From positions 5,022,001-5,086,000 of the forward strand of contig NZ_AP022601.1 in NCBI RefSeq assembly GCF_010726765.1: a stretch of 64,000 bases of DNA. Reading direction: 5' to 3'. This document shows, in pieces, positions 8,233 to 22,712 of this stretch (position 1 is its first letter; the number at the start of each line of letters is the position of its first letter). This stretch comes from Mycobacterium gallinarum. Lineage in GTDB: Bacteria; Actinomycetota; Actinomycetes; Mycobacteriales; Mycobacteriaceae. The translations under genes and the position numbers were made by a program. A model generated the notes under the pieces. The model was not told the origin of the DNA. It saw only the letters and a list, made by a program, of their open reading frames with translations, and did no database searches.

Positions 8233-9794
8233 GGGCGGGGCTCGCTTGCCGTCGTCGCGATCTGCCGCGCGAGATCGGTCAGTTCGGTGCTGAGATACGG
8301 CGGGATGTCCGGAGCCTTGGCCTCGGCCCTGACGAGCCAGGCGATCGGCAGCGCCACGGTGTTCACGTAGCCGGGGGGTTCGGGCGTCGGTACCGTGTCG
8401 GGCGCTGCCGCGGCGCGCGACGTGACGAGGTACACCGATTGGTAGATGGTGTCGGGGCCCTGGCCGTACCGCCAGTACCAGCCGCGGGCCGCCCAGACCG
8501 GGTCGGCGGGCGACTTGATCGTGCCCATGCGGTTGTCGAGGCTGTTGAAGGTCTGGATACCGGACGCGCGGCTGCGGAAGATCTCTTCGACGTGCGCGGG
8601 CGGAGCGGCTCCGTACCAGACGCCGACCCGTGTCGACGCAAACCGGCCGAGGTCTCGGCTCGAGAAGACGTCCAGGTAAGCGACCATCCCGTCGTGCTCG
8701 AGGCGGAAGCGTCGCGCCGAACCGCCGTCACCCAGGATGCGCGGACCCCAGCCGTAGGTGGTCGGCGCGGAGACCTTGATGCCGGCACTCTGCAGGCTGT
8801 TCACCCAGTCGGGCTGGACGCGAACCAGGTCGGACGCGTCGATGTACGGCGCGGGTCGCGGTGCGACGAAAACCGTCAGCACTGTCGCCAACACCGTCGC
8901 GACGACGAAAGCCTTCGATCGGGGTGGCAGTGTCAGCCGGAACGGTTGATGCGAGGTGCGCACCGAAAGGGCGCCAAGGACGGTCACCACTCCGGCGGGG
9001 ACCAGGTACACCATGGCCGGATGGGCGCCCTCCAGGGCCAATACACCGATGCCGCCGCCGAGCATGAGGATCGGTGGTACATACCACTTGCGCTTGCTGC
9101 GACGCAGCGCGATCGTGACCGCCGCGACCGCGTATCCGACGGTGAGCCATCCGAACCCGACGGTCGATCCGCCGAGGACGCCACCGATGATCAGGAAGTT
9201 CGGTGGGAAGCATGCTGCCACGAAAAGCCAAGCGGGATAAGCGCGGAACGCGCGCCGTACGCCGAACGACGCGATCGACAAGCCGAAGATCCAGATCATC
9301 GGCAGCACCAACTCGGCGTGCCAGAACGCTGCCGCTGCCGGGATGCGCGGTAATGCGAGGTTGCTCGAGAATCCGGCGATGCTCATGATCACGACCGTGA
9401 GGATCATGTCGAACTCGGCGTCGTTGATCTCGCGGTGACGGGGTTCGTAGACGACCGAATACGCGACGATCAATGCCCACAGCGGCGCCAGCAGTAGATA
9501 CGCCGTTGGCGAGCCGTCGAGGATCGTGCGGATGTTCGTCCAGACGGCCGGCGCGAACGCGACCGCGGTCGACGCGGTGATCAGCGTGATCCGGAAGGCG
9601 GCCGATATTCCGCCGGAGCGGCGGATGTAGGTGCCCGCTGTCTCCGGACCATCGGGCCGCTCGGGCACGAGGCGGATCGGCTGAGTTAACGCCTCGGGGT
9701 CGAGTCCGAGCAGCGGAGCAACATCGGCAGAGCCGCGGGCCCTCAGCGGAACCGTCACGTCGGCCCCGGGGCCGATCGGCGGAGCGATTGTCAT
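8229..9794 (-). CDS. Polytopic membrane protein with extracytoplasmic C-terminal domain, unknown
   Basis: A 521-residue protein with about eight to ten transmembrane segments in its first 320 residues, then a hydrophilic domain rich in aromatic residues (GWYWRYGQG region). I do not recognise the family. An exosortase-like or polysaccharide-modification role is conceivable, but the exosortase Cys/Arg/His signature is not evident. The frame extends to a GTG at 9896; I prefer the ATG at 9794 because the extra 34 codons have low third-position GC, unlike the rest. It heads the four-gene glycan cluster and overlaps the GT2 start by ATGA. Confidence 0.6.
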   Translation of the reverse strand: MTIAPPIGPGADVTVPLRARGSADVAPLLGLDPEALTQPIRLVPERPDGPETAGTYIRRSGGISAAFRITLITASTAVAFAPAVWTNIRTILDGSPTAYLLLAPLWALIVAYSVVYEPRHREINDAEFDMILTVVIMSIAGFSSNLALPRIPAAAAFWHAELVLPMIWIFGLSIASFGVRRAFRAYPAWLFVAACFPPNFLIIGGVLGGSTVGFGWLTVGYAVAAVTIALRRSKRKWYVPPILMLGGGIGVLALEGAHPAMVYLVPAGVVTVLGALSVRTSHQPFRLTLPPRSKAFVVATVLATVLTVFVAPRPAPYIDASDLVRVQPDWVNSLQSAGIKVSAPTTYGWGPRILGDGGSARRFRLEHDGMVAYLDVFSSRDLGRFASTRVGVWYGAAPPAHVEEIFRSRASGIQTFNSLDNRMGTIKSPADPVWAARGWYWRYGQGPDTIYQSVYLVTSRAAAAPDTVPTPEPPGYVNTVALPIAWLVRAEAKAPDIPPYLSTELTDLARQIATTASEPRP

Positions 9795-10206
9795 CGGGTT
9801 CGTCCCGGCAGGGCGGCAGCTATCGAACCCGGTGACCGTGCAGCCTGCTGAGCAAACGAGCGCAGGCGAGTGACGTAGGAAGTTTCCAAGATTCACCTCG
9901 GGGACGCCCTGAATAGGAACGTTCAGTTATGAGATTTGCTAAGGCAACCACGGTACTGATGGCGTATTTGTGCTGCAATGCACAGTATCAGCAAATTCCG
10001 TAACTGGGTGTGACATATGAACAAAATCACACAGCCGTCAATATTTGGCAAAGGCCCACAGCGGGTAATCCGCGCCGTGCGGGCTGTTTCACCGGCCCCC
10101 CGAGGCCGTCCCCGCAATCGTACGCGATCTTGATGACGGGCACGTCAATAGCGGTCCGGCCCGCACGCCGCACACTCGGCCTCGCCCGTGCCCTAGGCTT
10201 GTCCAC
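9795..10206. other. Divergent intergenic region with nested inverted repeats
   Basis: This 412-bp gap separates the glycan cluster (leftward) from pta (rightward). It is markedly richer in A+T between about 9910 and 10050. It holds the palindrome GAACGTTC (9917-9924), the hyphenated repeat CTGAA/TTCAG (9909-9926), and a nested set: ATTTG/CAAAT, CTGAT/ATCAG and TGTGC/GCACA, spanning 9934-9996. These are candidate operators or an RNA hairpin for control of the cluster. No convincing gene is present. Confidence 0.5.
10194..10199 (+). promoter_or_regulatory. -10 box of leaderless pta transcript
   Basis: TAGGCT lies seven bases before the GTG start of pta, and no Shine-Dalgarno sequence is present. 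This fits leaderless transcription beginning at the G of the start codon. Confidence 0.55.
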
Positions 10207-12279
10207 GTGCCCGCTGAGCCAACTTCGGGGATCTACATCGCTTCACCGGAAGGCGACACGGGCAAGTCGACAATCGCCCTTGGCATCCTTCATCGGCTCG
10301 CCACCAACGTCGCGAAGGTTGGCGTCTTCCGCCCCATCACCCGCCTCGGCGAGGAGCGCGACTACATCCTCGAGCTGTTGCTGTCGCAGGCGACCGCGGG
10401 ACTGCCCTATGAGGATTGTGTGGGCGTCAGCTATCAACAGCTGCACGAGGACCCCGACGCAGCGATCGGCGACATCGTCGACCGCTATCACCGGGTGGCC
10501 GACCAGTGCGACGCCGTGCTGATCGTCGGCAGTGACTACACCGACGTCGCCGCCCCCAGCGAGCTGTCCACGAATGCGCGCATCGCGGCAAACCTCGGCG
10601 CTCCCGTCGTCCTCGCAGTGAAGGCGAAGGACCGCAGTCCCGAACAGGTCGCCCAGATCGTCGACGTGTGCCTGGCCGAGATCGGCGCCCAGCACGCGCA
10701 CACCGCTGCGGTGGTGGCCAACCGCTGCGACCCCGATGGGATGGGCGCCCTGGCTGCCGCGCTCGAACCGTTCGGTCCCAAGTGCTACGTGCTGCCCGAG
10801 GAGCCGCTGCTGGTGGCGCCGTCGGTCGCCGAGTTGCAGGCCGCCGTCGAGGGGACGGTGATCGGAGGCGATCCCGCACTGCTTTCACGCGAGGCGATGG
10901 ACGTGCTGGTGGCGGGTATGACCGCCGAACACGTACTGGAGCGGTTGAACGAAGGGGTTGCCGTCATCACGGCGGGCGACCGGTCCGATGTCGTGCTCGC
11001 CGTCGTGAGCGCGCACGCCGCCGAGGGCTTTCCGTCGCTGTCCTGCCTGATCCTCAACGGTGGCCTCGAACTGCACCCGTCGATCGCCTCGCTGGTGTCA
11101 GGTCTGGGTCTGCGCTTGCCGATCCTTGCGACCCGGTTCGGCACGTTCGAGACGGCCAGCCGGGTGGCGTCGGCGCGCGGCAGGGTCACCGCCACCTCGG
11201 TGCGCAAGATCGACACCGCACTCGCGCTGATGGACGCGCACGTCGACGTCGCCGACCTGCTCGCACAGTTGACGATCGAGATGCCCTCGGTCGTCACCCC
11301 GCAGATGTTCACCTACCAGCTGCTGGACTGGGCGCGCTCGGATCGCAAACACATTGTGCTGCCCGAGGGTGACGACGATCGCATCCTCACCGCGGCGGGC
11401 CGGCTGCTGAAGCGCGGCGTCGCTGACCTGACGATCCTCGGAGAGGAAGCCCAGATCCGCGCGCGGGCAGCTGAACTGGGTCTCGACCTTTCGGCGGCAG
11501 CGGTGCTCGACCCGAAGACCAGCGAGCTGTGCGACAAATTCGCCGAACAGTACGCCGAGTTGCGCAAGCACAAGGGCGTGACCGTCGAGCATGCCCGCGA
11601 GATCATTCACGACGTCTCGTATTTCGGCACCATGCTCGTGCACAACGACATGGTCGACGGCATGGTGTCCGGCGCTCGCCACACCACCGCCCACACTGTG
11701 CGCCCGTCGTTCGAGATCATCAAGACGCTGCCGGACGTGTCGACGGTGTCGAGCATCTTCCTGATGTGCCTCGCCGACCGGGTACTCGCCTACGGCGACT
11801 GCGCGATCGTGCCGGATCCGACATCGGAACAACTCGCCGACATAGCCATATCGTCGGCCCGCACCGCCGCGAGGTTCGGTATCGAGCCACGAGTGGCGAT
11901 GCTGTCGTACTCGACGGGCACCAGTGGCACCGGAGCTGACGTCGACAAGGTCAGGGCCGCAACGGAACTCGTACGCCAGCGGGAGCCGGAGTTGCTGGTC
12001 GACGGGCCCATTCAGTACGACGCGGCGGTCGAACCGTCGGTGGCGAAGACGAAGATGCCCGACTCGAACGTCGCCGGGCACGCCACCGTGCTGATCTTCC
12101 CCGACCTCAACACCGGCAACAACACCTACAAGGCGGTCCAGCGAAGCGCCGGCGCCATCGCGATCGGCCCCGTGTTACAGGGCCTGAAGAAACCGGTCAA
12201 CGATCTGTCGAGGGGTGCGCTGGTGGCGGACATCGTCAACACCGTCGCGATCACGGCGATTCAGGCGCAAACGCTGTGA
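10207..12279 (+). CDS. pta: Phosphate acetyltransferase
   Basis: A 690-residue cytosolic enzyme converting acetyl-CoA and phosphate to acetyl phosphate and CoA. It has the long three-part layout: N-terminal P-loop domain (PEGDTGKST near residue 14) related to dethiobiotin synthetase, a middle DRTGG domain, and the C-terminal catalytic PTA domain from about residue 370 ([33 protein letters not shown]). It is very similar to M. tuberculosis Rv0408. The GTG start follows a TAGGCT -10 with no leader. The stop overlaps the ackA start (GTGA), so acetate kinase is translated in step. Confidence 0.97.
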   Translation: MPAEPTSGIYIASPEGDTGKSTIALGILHRLATNVAKVGVFRPITRLGEERDYILELLLSQATAGLPYEDCVGVSYQQLHEDPDAAIGDIVDRYHRVADQCDAVLIVGSDYTDVAAPSELSTNARIAANLGAPVVLAVKAKDRSPEQVAQIVDVCLAEIGAQHAHTAAVVANRCDPDGMGALAAALEPFGPKCYVLPEEPLLVAPSVAELQAAVEGTVIGGDPALLSREAMDVLVAGMTAEHVLERLNEGVAVITAGDRSDVVLAVVSAHAAEGFPSLSCLILNGGLELHPSIASLVSGLGLRLPILATRFGTFETASRVASARGRVTATSVRKIDTALALMDAHVDVADLLAQLTIEMPSVVTPQMFTYQLLDWARSDRKHIVLPEGDDDRILTAAGRLLKRGVADLTILGEEAQIRARAAELGLDLSAAAVLDPKTSELCDKFAEQYAELRKHKGVTVEHAREIIHDVSYFGTMLVHNDMVDGMVSGARHTTAHTVRPSFEIIKTLPDVSTVSSIFLMCLADRVLAYGDCAIVPDPTSEQLADIAISSARTAARFGIEPRVAMLSYSTGTSGTGADVDKVRAATELVRQREPELLVDGPIQYDAAVEPSVAKTKMPDSNVAGHATVLIFPDLNTGNNTYKAVQRSAGAIAIGPVLQGLKKPVNDLSRGALVADIVNTVAITAIQAQTL

Positions 12280-13409
12280 GTCGCGTCCTGGTCGTGAACT
12301 CGGGCTCGTCATCGCTGAAATATGCAGTCGTGGAGGCAAATTCCGGCGACATGATCGCCGACGGCATAGTCGAGAGGATCGGGGACGACGAGGGGGTCCC
12401 CGACCACGCTGCAGCGTTACAAGTGGTGTTCGACGAACTGGCGGACGATCTGGCCGGACTCGTGGCCGTTGGTCATCGGGTGGTGCACGGGGGTCCGGAC
12501 CTCTATCGGCCCACGCTGGTCGACGACGCCTTGATCAGCAAGCTGGAAGAACTGTCTCCGCTTGCGCCGCTGCACAATCCGCCCGCGCTGCTGGGTATCG
12601 AAGTGGCTCGCAAAGCGCTGCCCGATTTTCCGCATGTCGCCGTGTTCGACACCGCCTTCTTTCACGACCTGCCGCCCGCCGCGGCCACCTACGCCATCGA
12701 CCGCGACATCGCGGCGCAGTGGAACATCCGGCGGTATGGATTCCACGGCACGTCGCACCAGTTCGTCAGCGAGCAGGCCGCCGAATTCCTCGGTGTACCA
12801 CTGGATTCGCTGCGCCAAATCGTGTTGCACCTCGGCAACGGCGCGTCGGCGTCGGCGATAGTCGGCGGCCGTGCCGTCGATACCTCCATGGGATTGACAC
12901 CGATGGAGGGCCTGGTGATGGGCACCCGCTCCGGCGATATCGACCCCGGGATCATCACCTATCTGTCGCGCACCGCCGAGATGAGCGTCGAGGACATCGA
13001 GTCGATGCTCAACCGTCGCTGCGGCATGCTGGGCCTCGGCGGTGAGATCGACTTCCGGATCGTCCACCAGCGCATCGAATCCGGTGATTCAGCAGCACAA
13101 TTGGCTTACGACGTCTATATCCACCGGTTGCGCAAATACATTGGCGCCTACCTGGCGGTGCTCGGTTCGGCCGACGTCATCACCTTCACCGCCGGGGTCG
13201 GTGAGAACGACGCCGCTGTCCGTCGCGACGCGCTGAGCGGAATGTCGGCGCTGGGTGTCGAGCTCGACGAGGAACTCAATGCCGAGGCAAGCAAGGTCGC
13301 ACGCCGGATCTCGGCGGAGAGCTCGAGAACGGCCGTGCTCGTGGTTCCCACCGACGAGGAGCTGGCGATCGCCAGGGCCTGCGTCGCCGTGGTTACTGAA
13401 CAGGGGTGA
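12276..13409 (+). CDS. ackA: Acetate kinase
   Basis: A 377-residue acetokinase that transfers phosphate between acetyl phosphate and ADP, completing the acetate overflow/assimilation pathway with Pta. ASKHA-fold signatures are clear: [13 protein letters not shown] at the N-terminus, the active-site region around HRVVHGG, the FHGTSH segment, HLGNGAS with MGLTPMEGL, and the late FTAGVGEN nucleotide motif. The length is a little under the usual 385-400. Its GTG overlaps the pta stop, and its 3' end overlaps the convergent STAS gene by 17 bp. Confidence 0.97.
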   Translation: MSRVLVVNSGSSSLKYAVVEANSGDMIADGIVERIGDDEGVPDHAAALQVVFDELADDLAGLVAVGHRVVHGGPDLYRPTLVDDALISKLEELSPLAPLHNPPALLGIEVARKALPDFPHVAVFDTAFFHDLPPAAATYAIDRDIAAQWNIRRYGFHGTSHQFVSEQAAEFLGVPLDSLRQIVLHLGNGASASAIVGGRAVDTSMGLTPMEGLVMGTRSGDIDPGIITYLSRTAEMSVEDIESMLNRRCGMLGLGGEIDFRIVHQRIESGDSAAQLAYDVYIHRLRKYIGAYLAVLGSADVITFTAGVGENDAAVRRDALSGMSALGVELDEELNAEASKVARRISAESSRTAVLVVPTDEELAIARACVAVVTEQG

Positions 13410-13794
13410 GCAGCGGCGGTGCCGTCTCCAGCGGCAGCGCACCCTCGGGATCGCAGATCGCGAGGAGACGACGGACCTGCCTGCCGGCCTGCAGCACCCA
13501 CGTGGCTTCGCATCCGCAACAGATCACGTTGATGTTGTGCAGCGCCGCCAAGCCCGCGGTACCGAGGAAATCCACCAGCCGTAGGTCGATGACCACGTGC
13601 GTCGAACCCGCGATGTGACGCTGGACGTAGCCGGCGAGTTCACGGCTGTTCGCCGCGTCGATCTCGCCCTCGACGGTGACGGTGACCGTCGACGGGGCAT
13701 CGCGGTGCGCGCTGAACACCGCGCGGTGGTGCACCTCGCGCCTGCCGATGGATTCGGGATCGGGTCTGAATACGCGAGAAGTACTGATGGTCAC
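13393..13794 (-). CDS. STAS-domain anti-sigma factor antagonist-like protein
   Basis: A 133-residue single STAS-domain protein related to SpoIIAA/RsbV, which release sigma factors by binding anti-sigma factors. The switch-region motif reads [13 protein letters not shown]: Thr occupies the position of the phospho-acceptor Ser in the usual DSxGL, and the preceding Asp is Gly. A CCGC cluster follows, which could allow redox sensing of the kind reported for mycobacterial RsfA (family knowledge; inference here). No kinase or anti-sigma partner is adjacent. The 207-bp gap upstream is AT-rich and should hold its promoter; I see no clear consensus there. Confidence 0.82.
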   Translation of the reverse strand: MTISTSRVFRPDPESIGRREVHHRAVFSAHRDAPSTVTVTVEGEIDAANSRELAGYVQRHIAGSTHVVIDLRLVDFLGTAGLAALHNINVICCGCEATWVLQAGRQVRRLLAICDPEGALPLETAPPLLTPVQ

Positions 13795-14001
13795 TGTGGG
13801 CCTCCTCAGTCGAACTGGGATGCCGTCAGGGATCAGGCCCTACTTCTCAAAGCCGCTGTGACGTCACCGGTTGGCTCTCATCTCAACCTTAAAGAAACGC
13901 TACTACGAATTCCGTCGGATAACTATGACAGCTTGATGAGGGAATTTTTGCTCGTAACACCTGCGACCACGGCCAGATGCTACGGATTTCGTTGCTGATC
14001 G

Positions 14002-17227
<3,226 letters not shown>

Positions 17228-17231
<4 letters not shown>

Positions 17232-18547
17232 CTGTACTCACTCAACCTCGGCCACAAACCCAGTGCCACCGCCAACGCCGCGACGACGGACAGCACCGCT
17301 GCTCCGACGGTAGCGCCGGACAGCACGCGGTGGGCGTTGACGATGTCGCCGCGGAGCTGACTACGGCTCTCCTCGATGCCCTTGCCGAGCGCGTCGTCGA
17401 GCTTGTTGAACGCCGGAGTGGAGTCGTCTTCGCCGGTGCCGAGCGCCACCTGGGTGGCGGCCTGATAGTTGCCGACCGCGATGTAGGCGTTGATCCGGTC
17501 GTCGGCCGCCCGCCATTTCTTGAGCAGTTGTTCCGCGTCGGCCAGATCGGTCTTGTCTATGACGTCGTCGCGGGCAAGGTAGTCCGACAGCTGCTGCTGC
17601 ATGACGTCGATGCGCTGGTAGTACGACTGCTTGCGCACGTCCTCGTCGCCGCGGCGAATCAGTGAAAGGGTTTCGTCGGCGCGGGCCTGCTGAGCGGTGA
17701 TCGCCAGGGTGGTCACGGTCTTGAGCGACTCGGCGGCAGTGTCTTTGGCGCTGCGGCTGTCGGCGGTCGAGATGATCAGCGCGGTTCCGACCCACACCAG
17801 CATGATCAGCACCGCCAGCCCACCCGCGATGAAGCCGATGTTGATGCGTCGCCGGGTCCGGCGGGCCAGCCAGCGGTTGGCGAAAATACCGAACAACAAC
17901 GTCGCGAGCACGACCAGGATCACCGGACCCGGAATGCGTGTCGAGGCCGTGGTCTCCGCGTCCACCCGCGCCGAGGTCTCCTCGTAGAGACGCTGCGCGT
18001 CGGGCAGGATCCGCGTCTGCATCAGCGCCGACGCCTCGGATAGATAGGAAGAGCCGACCGGATTTCCGGCCCGGTTGTTGGTGCGGGCCGTCTCGACCAG
18101 CCCGGTGTACACCGACAGTTCGGCGTTCACCCGGCCGAGCAACTGCACCATCGGCTCGTCGGTGAGCCCACTGGAAGCCCTGGTGACCGCGACGGAGGCG
18201 TCGGTGATCGCCTGTTCGTAGCGCTGCCGGACGTCGCGCGGTTCGGCGCCGGCGATGAACGCCGTGGCCGCCGCGGCGTCGGCCACCGACAGCGTCGTGT
18301 ACAGCTGCCCCGCGGCGAACGCCAACGGTTCGGTGTGGTTGAGAACAGTGGTCAACGCCGCCTGGCGGTCGTTGATCGTCGTCGACGTGGCAAAGGCGCT
18401 CGCGATCACCAACGCGGACAGCACGACACCGATGCTCAGAATCCGGCCAGGGGTGGTCCAGAGGAACCACCAGCGTGGGTGCGCTGGTGTTGTGGGCGAC
18501 CGTGACGCGAGTGGCTCGGTCGACGGGTGCGCCAACTCCACAGTCAC
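17228..18547 (-). CDS. glnX: Membrane signal-transduction protein GlnX
   Basis: A 439-residue protein with four transmembrane helices (about 34-55, 205-223, 234-257 and 408-430) and two extracytoplasmic helical domains between helices 1-2 and 3-4, an architecture like chemoreceptor sensor domains. It corresponds to Rv0412c, named GlnX, which relays GlnH ligand binding to PknG. It is first in the operon; the GTG start lies in a 99-bp divergent gap shared with mutT3. An AT-rich run (18572-18608) in that gap probably carries its promoter. Confidence 0.9.
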
Positions 18548-18634
18548 GCGCGCGGACCTGCTTTCCGGCTATCGTTTTTCGACGGTTCCACTCTATAAAA
18601 AAATCCTAAGAGCTTCATCGAAGACGCGCGTCCG

Positions 18635-18640
18635 TATTCT
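18635..18640 (+). promoter_or_regulatory. -10 box of leaderless mutT3 transcript
   Basis: TATTCT is followed by six bases and the GTG of mutT3; no ribosome-binding sequence is present. Confidence 0.5.
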
Positions 18641-18646
18641 TGACGC

Positions 18647-19153
18647 GTGCGCGGCGATGGCGACGGCTGGGTGGTGTCCAATACCGGCTCGTGGTTCTGG
18701 GGTAGGCATGGTGCTGCGGGTCTGTTGCTGCGGGCGCCGCATCACGACGGTTCGGCCGCGGTGCTGCTGCAGCATCGCGCGGCCTGGAGTCATCAGGGTG
18801 GAACGTGGGGCCTGCCGGGTGGTGCGCGCGACAGTCACGAAACCGTCGAACAGGCTGCAATCCGGGAGGCGCACGAGGAAGCCGGACTGTCCGAGGATCA
18901 GCTCACGGTGCGCACGAAGGTCATCACCAAAGAGGTGTTCGGTGAGGACGACACCTATTGGAGCTACACGACGGTCATCGCCGACGCCCCCGAACAGCTG
19001 CCGACCACACCCAATCGGGAGAGTGCCGAACTGCGCTGGGTCGCCGAGGACGACGTCGCGGATCTGCCCCTGCACCCTGGCTTCGCCGCCAGCTGGGCGC
19101 GGTTGCGCACCGAGTCGGCATCGATCCCGCTGCTGGTCAACAAGCAGCTCTGA
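18647..19153 (+). CDS. mutT3: Nudix hydrolase MutT3
   Basis: A 168-residue Nudix pyrophosphohydrolase, orthologous by position and sequence to Rv0413. The Nudix box GX5EX7REXXEEXG is complete: [12 protein letters not shown] followed by [12 protein letters not shown]. The enzyme should hydrolyse oxidised nucleotides such as 8-oxo-dGTP or related substrates; exact specificity is not readable. The GTG start follows a TATTCT box by six bases. The 3' end overlaps the convergent thiE gene by 17 bp. Confidence 0.93.
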   Translation: MRGDGDGWVVSNTGSWFWGRHGAAGLLLRAPHHDGSAAVLLQHRAAWSHQGGTWGLPGGARDSHETVEQAAIREAHEEAGLSEDQLTVRTKVITKEVFGEDDTYWSYTTVIADAPEQLPTTPNRESAELRWVAEDDVADLPLHPGFAASWARLRTESASIPLLVNKQL

Positions 19154-19808
19154 GCGCTTCCTTCAACTGTCGCGCCGCCGCGGACGGATCGTCGGCCGCG
19201 GTGATCGCGCGCACCACCACGACCCGGCGTGCCCCGGCGGCAATGACCTCCGGCAGTCGCGCAGCGTCGATCCCGCCGATGGCGAACCACGGTTTCGGCG
19301 TCCCGGACCGCGCCGCGGCGTGCACCAGGTCCAGGCCCGGTGCCGGGCGGCCGGGCTTCGTCGGCGTCGGCCAGCACGGCCCGACGCAGAAATAGTCGAC
19401 GTCCTCTGACGTCGCAGCGGCCACCTGCGCCTCGTCGTGGGTGGATCGGCCGATCAGTGGGCCGTCGCCGATGATGCGGCGGGCGATCGGAAGCGGCAGG
19501 TCGTCCTGGCCGAGGTGCAGCACGTCGGCGCCTACGGCCAAGGCGATGTCGGCCCGGTCGTTGACCGCCAGCAACGCGTCGTGCCGCCGGGCGGCGTCGG
19601 CGAGGACGGCCAGCGCCTCGAGTTCCCCGCGCGCCTCCAGCGGCCCGTATTGCTGCTCACCCGGCGAACCCTTGTCCCGCAACTGAATGACGTCGACTCC
19701 GCCCGCCAGGGCCGCATCGGCAAACTCGGCGAGGTCACCGCGCTCGCGCCGGGCGTCGGTGCACAGATAGAGCAAGGATCCGGCGAGGCGTTCGGAGGCT
19801 TTGTGCAC
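19137..19808 (-). CDS. thiE: Thiamine-phosphate synthase
   Basis: A 223-residue TIM-barrel enzyme that condenses HMP-pyrophosphate with the thiazole phosphate to give thiamine phosphate. Family landmarks are [27 protein letters not shown] and the phosphate-binding FAIGGID with a late VVVRAI. It is transcribed away from thiO-thiS-thiG across a 126-bp divergent gap and is not under that operon's TPP riboswitch. A TAGCGT box six bases before its GTG suggests a leaderless message. Confidence 0.96.
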   Translation of the reverse strand: MHKASERLAGSLLYLCTDARRERGDLAEFADAALAGGVDVIQLRDKGSPGEQQYGPLEARGELEALAVLADAARRHDALLAVNDRADIALAVGADVLHLGQDDLPLPIARRIIGDGPLIGRSTHDEAQVAAATSEDVDYFCVGPCWPTPTKPGRPAPGLDLVHAAARSGTPKPWFAIGGIDAARLPEVIAAGARRVVVVRAITAADDPSAAARQLKEALRAAC

Positions 19809-19814
19809 ACCGCG

Positions 19815-19820
19815 ACGCTA
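19815..19820 (-). promoter_or_regulatory. -10 box of leaderless thiE transcript
   Basis: On the minus strand TAGCGT precedes the GTG of thiE by six bases. It lies back-to-back with the TACCGT -10 candidate for the divergent riboswitch transcript (19826-19831). Confidence 0.5.
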
Positions 19821-19825
19821 GCGAC

Positions 19826-19831
19826 TACCGT
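19826..19831 (+). promoter_or_regulatory. -10 box for the thiO riboswitch transcript
   Basis: TACCGT lies about seven bases before the first conserved bases of the TPP aptamer (near 19839), so RNA would begin at or just before the aptamer. Confidence 0.4.
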
Positions 19832-19838
19832 GAAGTCG

Positions 19839-19932
19839 ACACACGGGAGTCCCGGGACCGGGGGCTGAGAGTGGGCACGCCCTGCCCTTACCGTCACACA
19901 CCTGATCCGGGTCATGCCGGCGAAGGGAGGGG
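19839..19932 (+). ncRNA. TPP riboswitch controlling thiO-thiS-thiG
   Basis: The thi-box aptamer is clear: a 5' strand ACACGGGAG, the pyrimidine-sensing CTGAGAG, then CCCTTACC, ACCTGATCCGGGTCATGCC and the closing GGCGAAGGGAG. The closing purine-rich strand also serves as the Shine-Dalgarno of thiO, so thiamine pyrophosphate binding would hide the ribosome-binding site. This points to translational control; no obvious intrinsic terminator lies between aptamer and start. Confidence 0.95.
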
Positions 19933-19934
19933 AA

Positions 19935-20971
19935 ATGGCAGAGAGATCACTCGCGGTCATCGGCGGTGGCGTCATCGGGCTGGCGGTCGCACGACGGGCT
20001 GCCCTCGACGGTTGGACCGTGCGCGTGCACCGCAGCGACGAGCCCGGCTCCTCGTGGGTGGCAGGCGGCATGCTCGCCCCGCACAGCGAGGGCTGGCCCG
20101 GTGAAGAGCGGCTGCTACGGCTGGGGCTCGCGTCGCTGAAGCTCTGGCACAGCGGGTTCCTCGACGGTCTTCCCGACAGCGTGGTCACCGCGCGCGAATC
20201 GCTGGTCGTCGCCGTCGATCGGGCCGACGCCGCGGACCTGAGGACCGTCGGCGAGTGGTTGGCGGCTCAGGGGCATCCGGTCGAGCCGACGACCGCCGCC
20301 CGCGAGATCGAACCGCTGCTCGCGCAGGGCATCCGGCACGGCTTTCGTGCCGAAACCGAACTGGCCGTGGACAATCGGGCGATCGTCGATGCGCTCGCCG
20401 AGCACTGCGAGCGGCTCGGAGTGCTGTGGGCGCCGCCGGTCGGTGAGTTGACCGACGCTGTGGCGGACGCCGTGGTGATCGCGAACGGTATCGACGCGCC
20501 ATCGTTGTGGCCCGGTCTGCCGATCCGCCCGGTGAAGGGAGAAGTGCTGCGGCTGCGCTGGCGACGGGGGTGCATGCCGGTACCGCAGCGCGTGATTCGC
20601 GCCCGAGTGCACGGCCGCCAGGTCTACCTCGTTCCGCGGCACGACGGCGTGGTCGTCGGCGCCACCCAGTACGAACACGGCCGTGACACCGCGCCCGCCG
20701 TCACCGGTGTGCGCGAACTGCTCGATGACGCGTGTGCCGTGATGCCCGCGCTCGGCGAGTACGAATTCGCCGAGTGCGCAGCCGGTCTTCGTCCGATGAC
20801 GCCCGACGGACTGCCCATCGTCGGCCGGCTCGACGAACGCACACTGGTCGCCGGTGGACACGGACGCAACGGCTTTCTGCTGGCGCCGTGGACTGCCGAG
20901 GCGATACTGGGGGAGCTGAACGGTGTTCCGTTGCCTGAAGCTGATTTGGTGGGAAGTGCGATGAGGAGCCA

Positions 20972-20975
<4 letters not shown>
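19935..20975 (+). CDS. thiO: Glycine oxidase ThiO
   Basis: A 346-residue FAD-dependent D-amino-acid-oxidase-fold enzyme that converts glycine to dehydroglycine for thiazole synthesis. It has an N-terminal dinucleotide motif (VIGGGVIGLAVA), the SSWVAGGMLAPHSEG region typical of ThiO, and C-terminal LRPMTPDGLPIVG with GGHGRNGFLLAP. The ATG at 19935 is chosen over the in-frame ATG at 19914, which lies inside the riboswitch, because GGGAGG sits directly upstream of 19935. The stop overlaps thiS as ATGA. Confidence 0.95.
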
Positions 20976-22702
<1,727 letters not shown>

Positions 22703-22712
22703 CGTGGTGGCG

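Noticed and set aside
8229..9794. Exosortase/archaeosortase identity for the cluster's polytopic protein
   Set aside because: The conserved Cys, Arg and His positions of that family are not evident; left as unknown.
9795..9896. GTG start at 9896 for the first glycan-cluster gene
   Set aside because: The 34 added codons show low third-position GC and lie within the AT-rich intergenic zone; the ATG at 9794 is preferred.
19914..19934. ATG at 19914 as the thiO start
   Set aside because: It lies within the TPP aptamer core; the ATG at 19935 directly follows the ribosome-binding strand.
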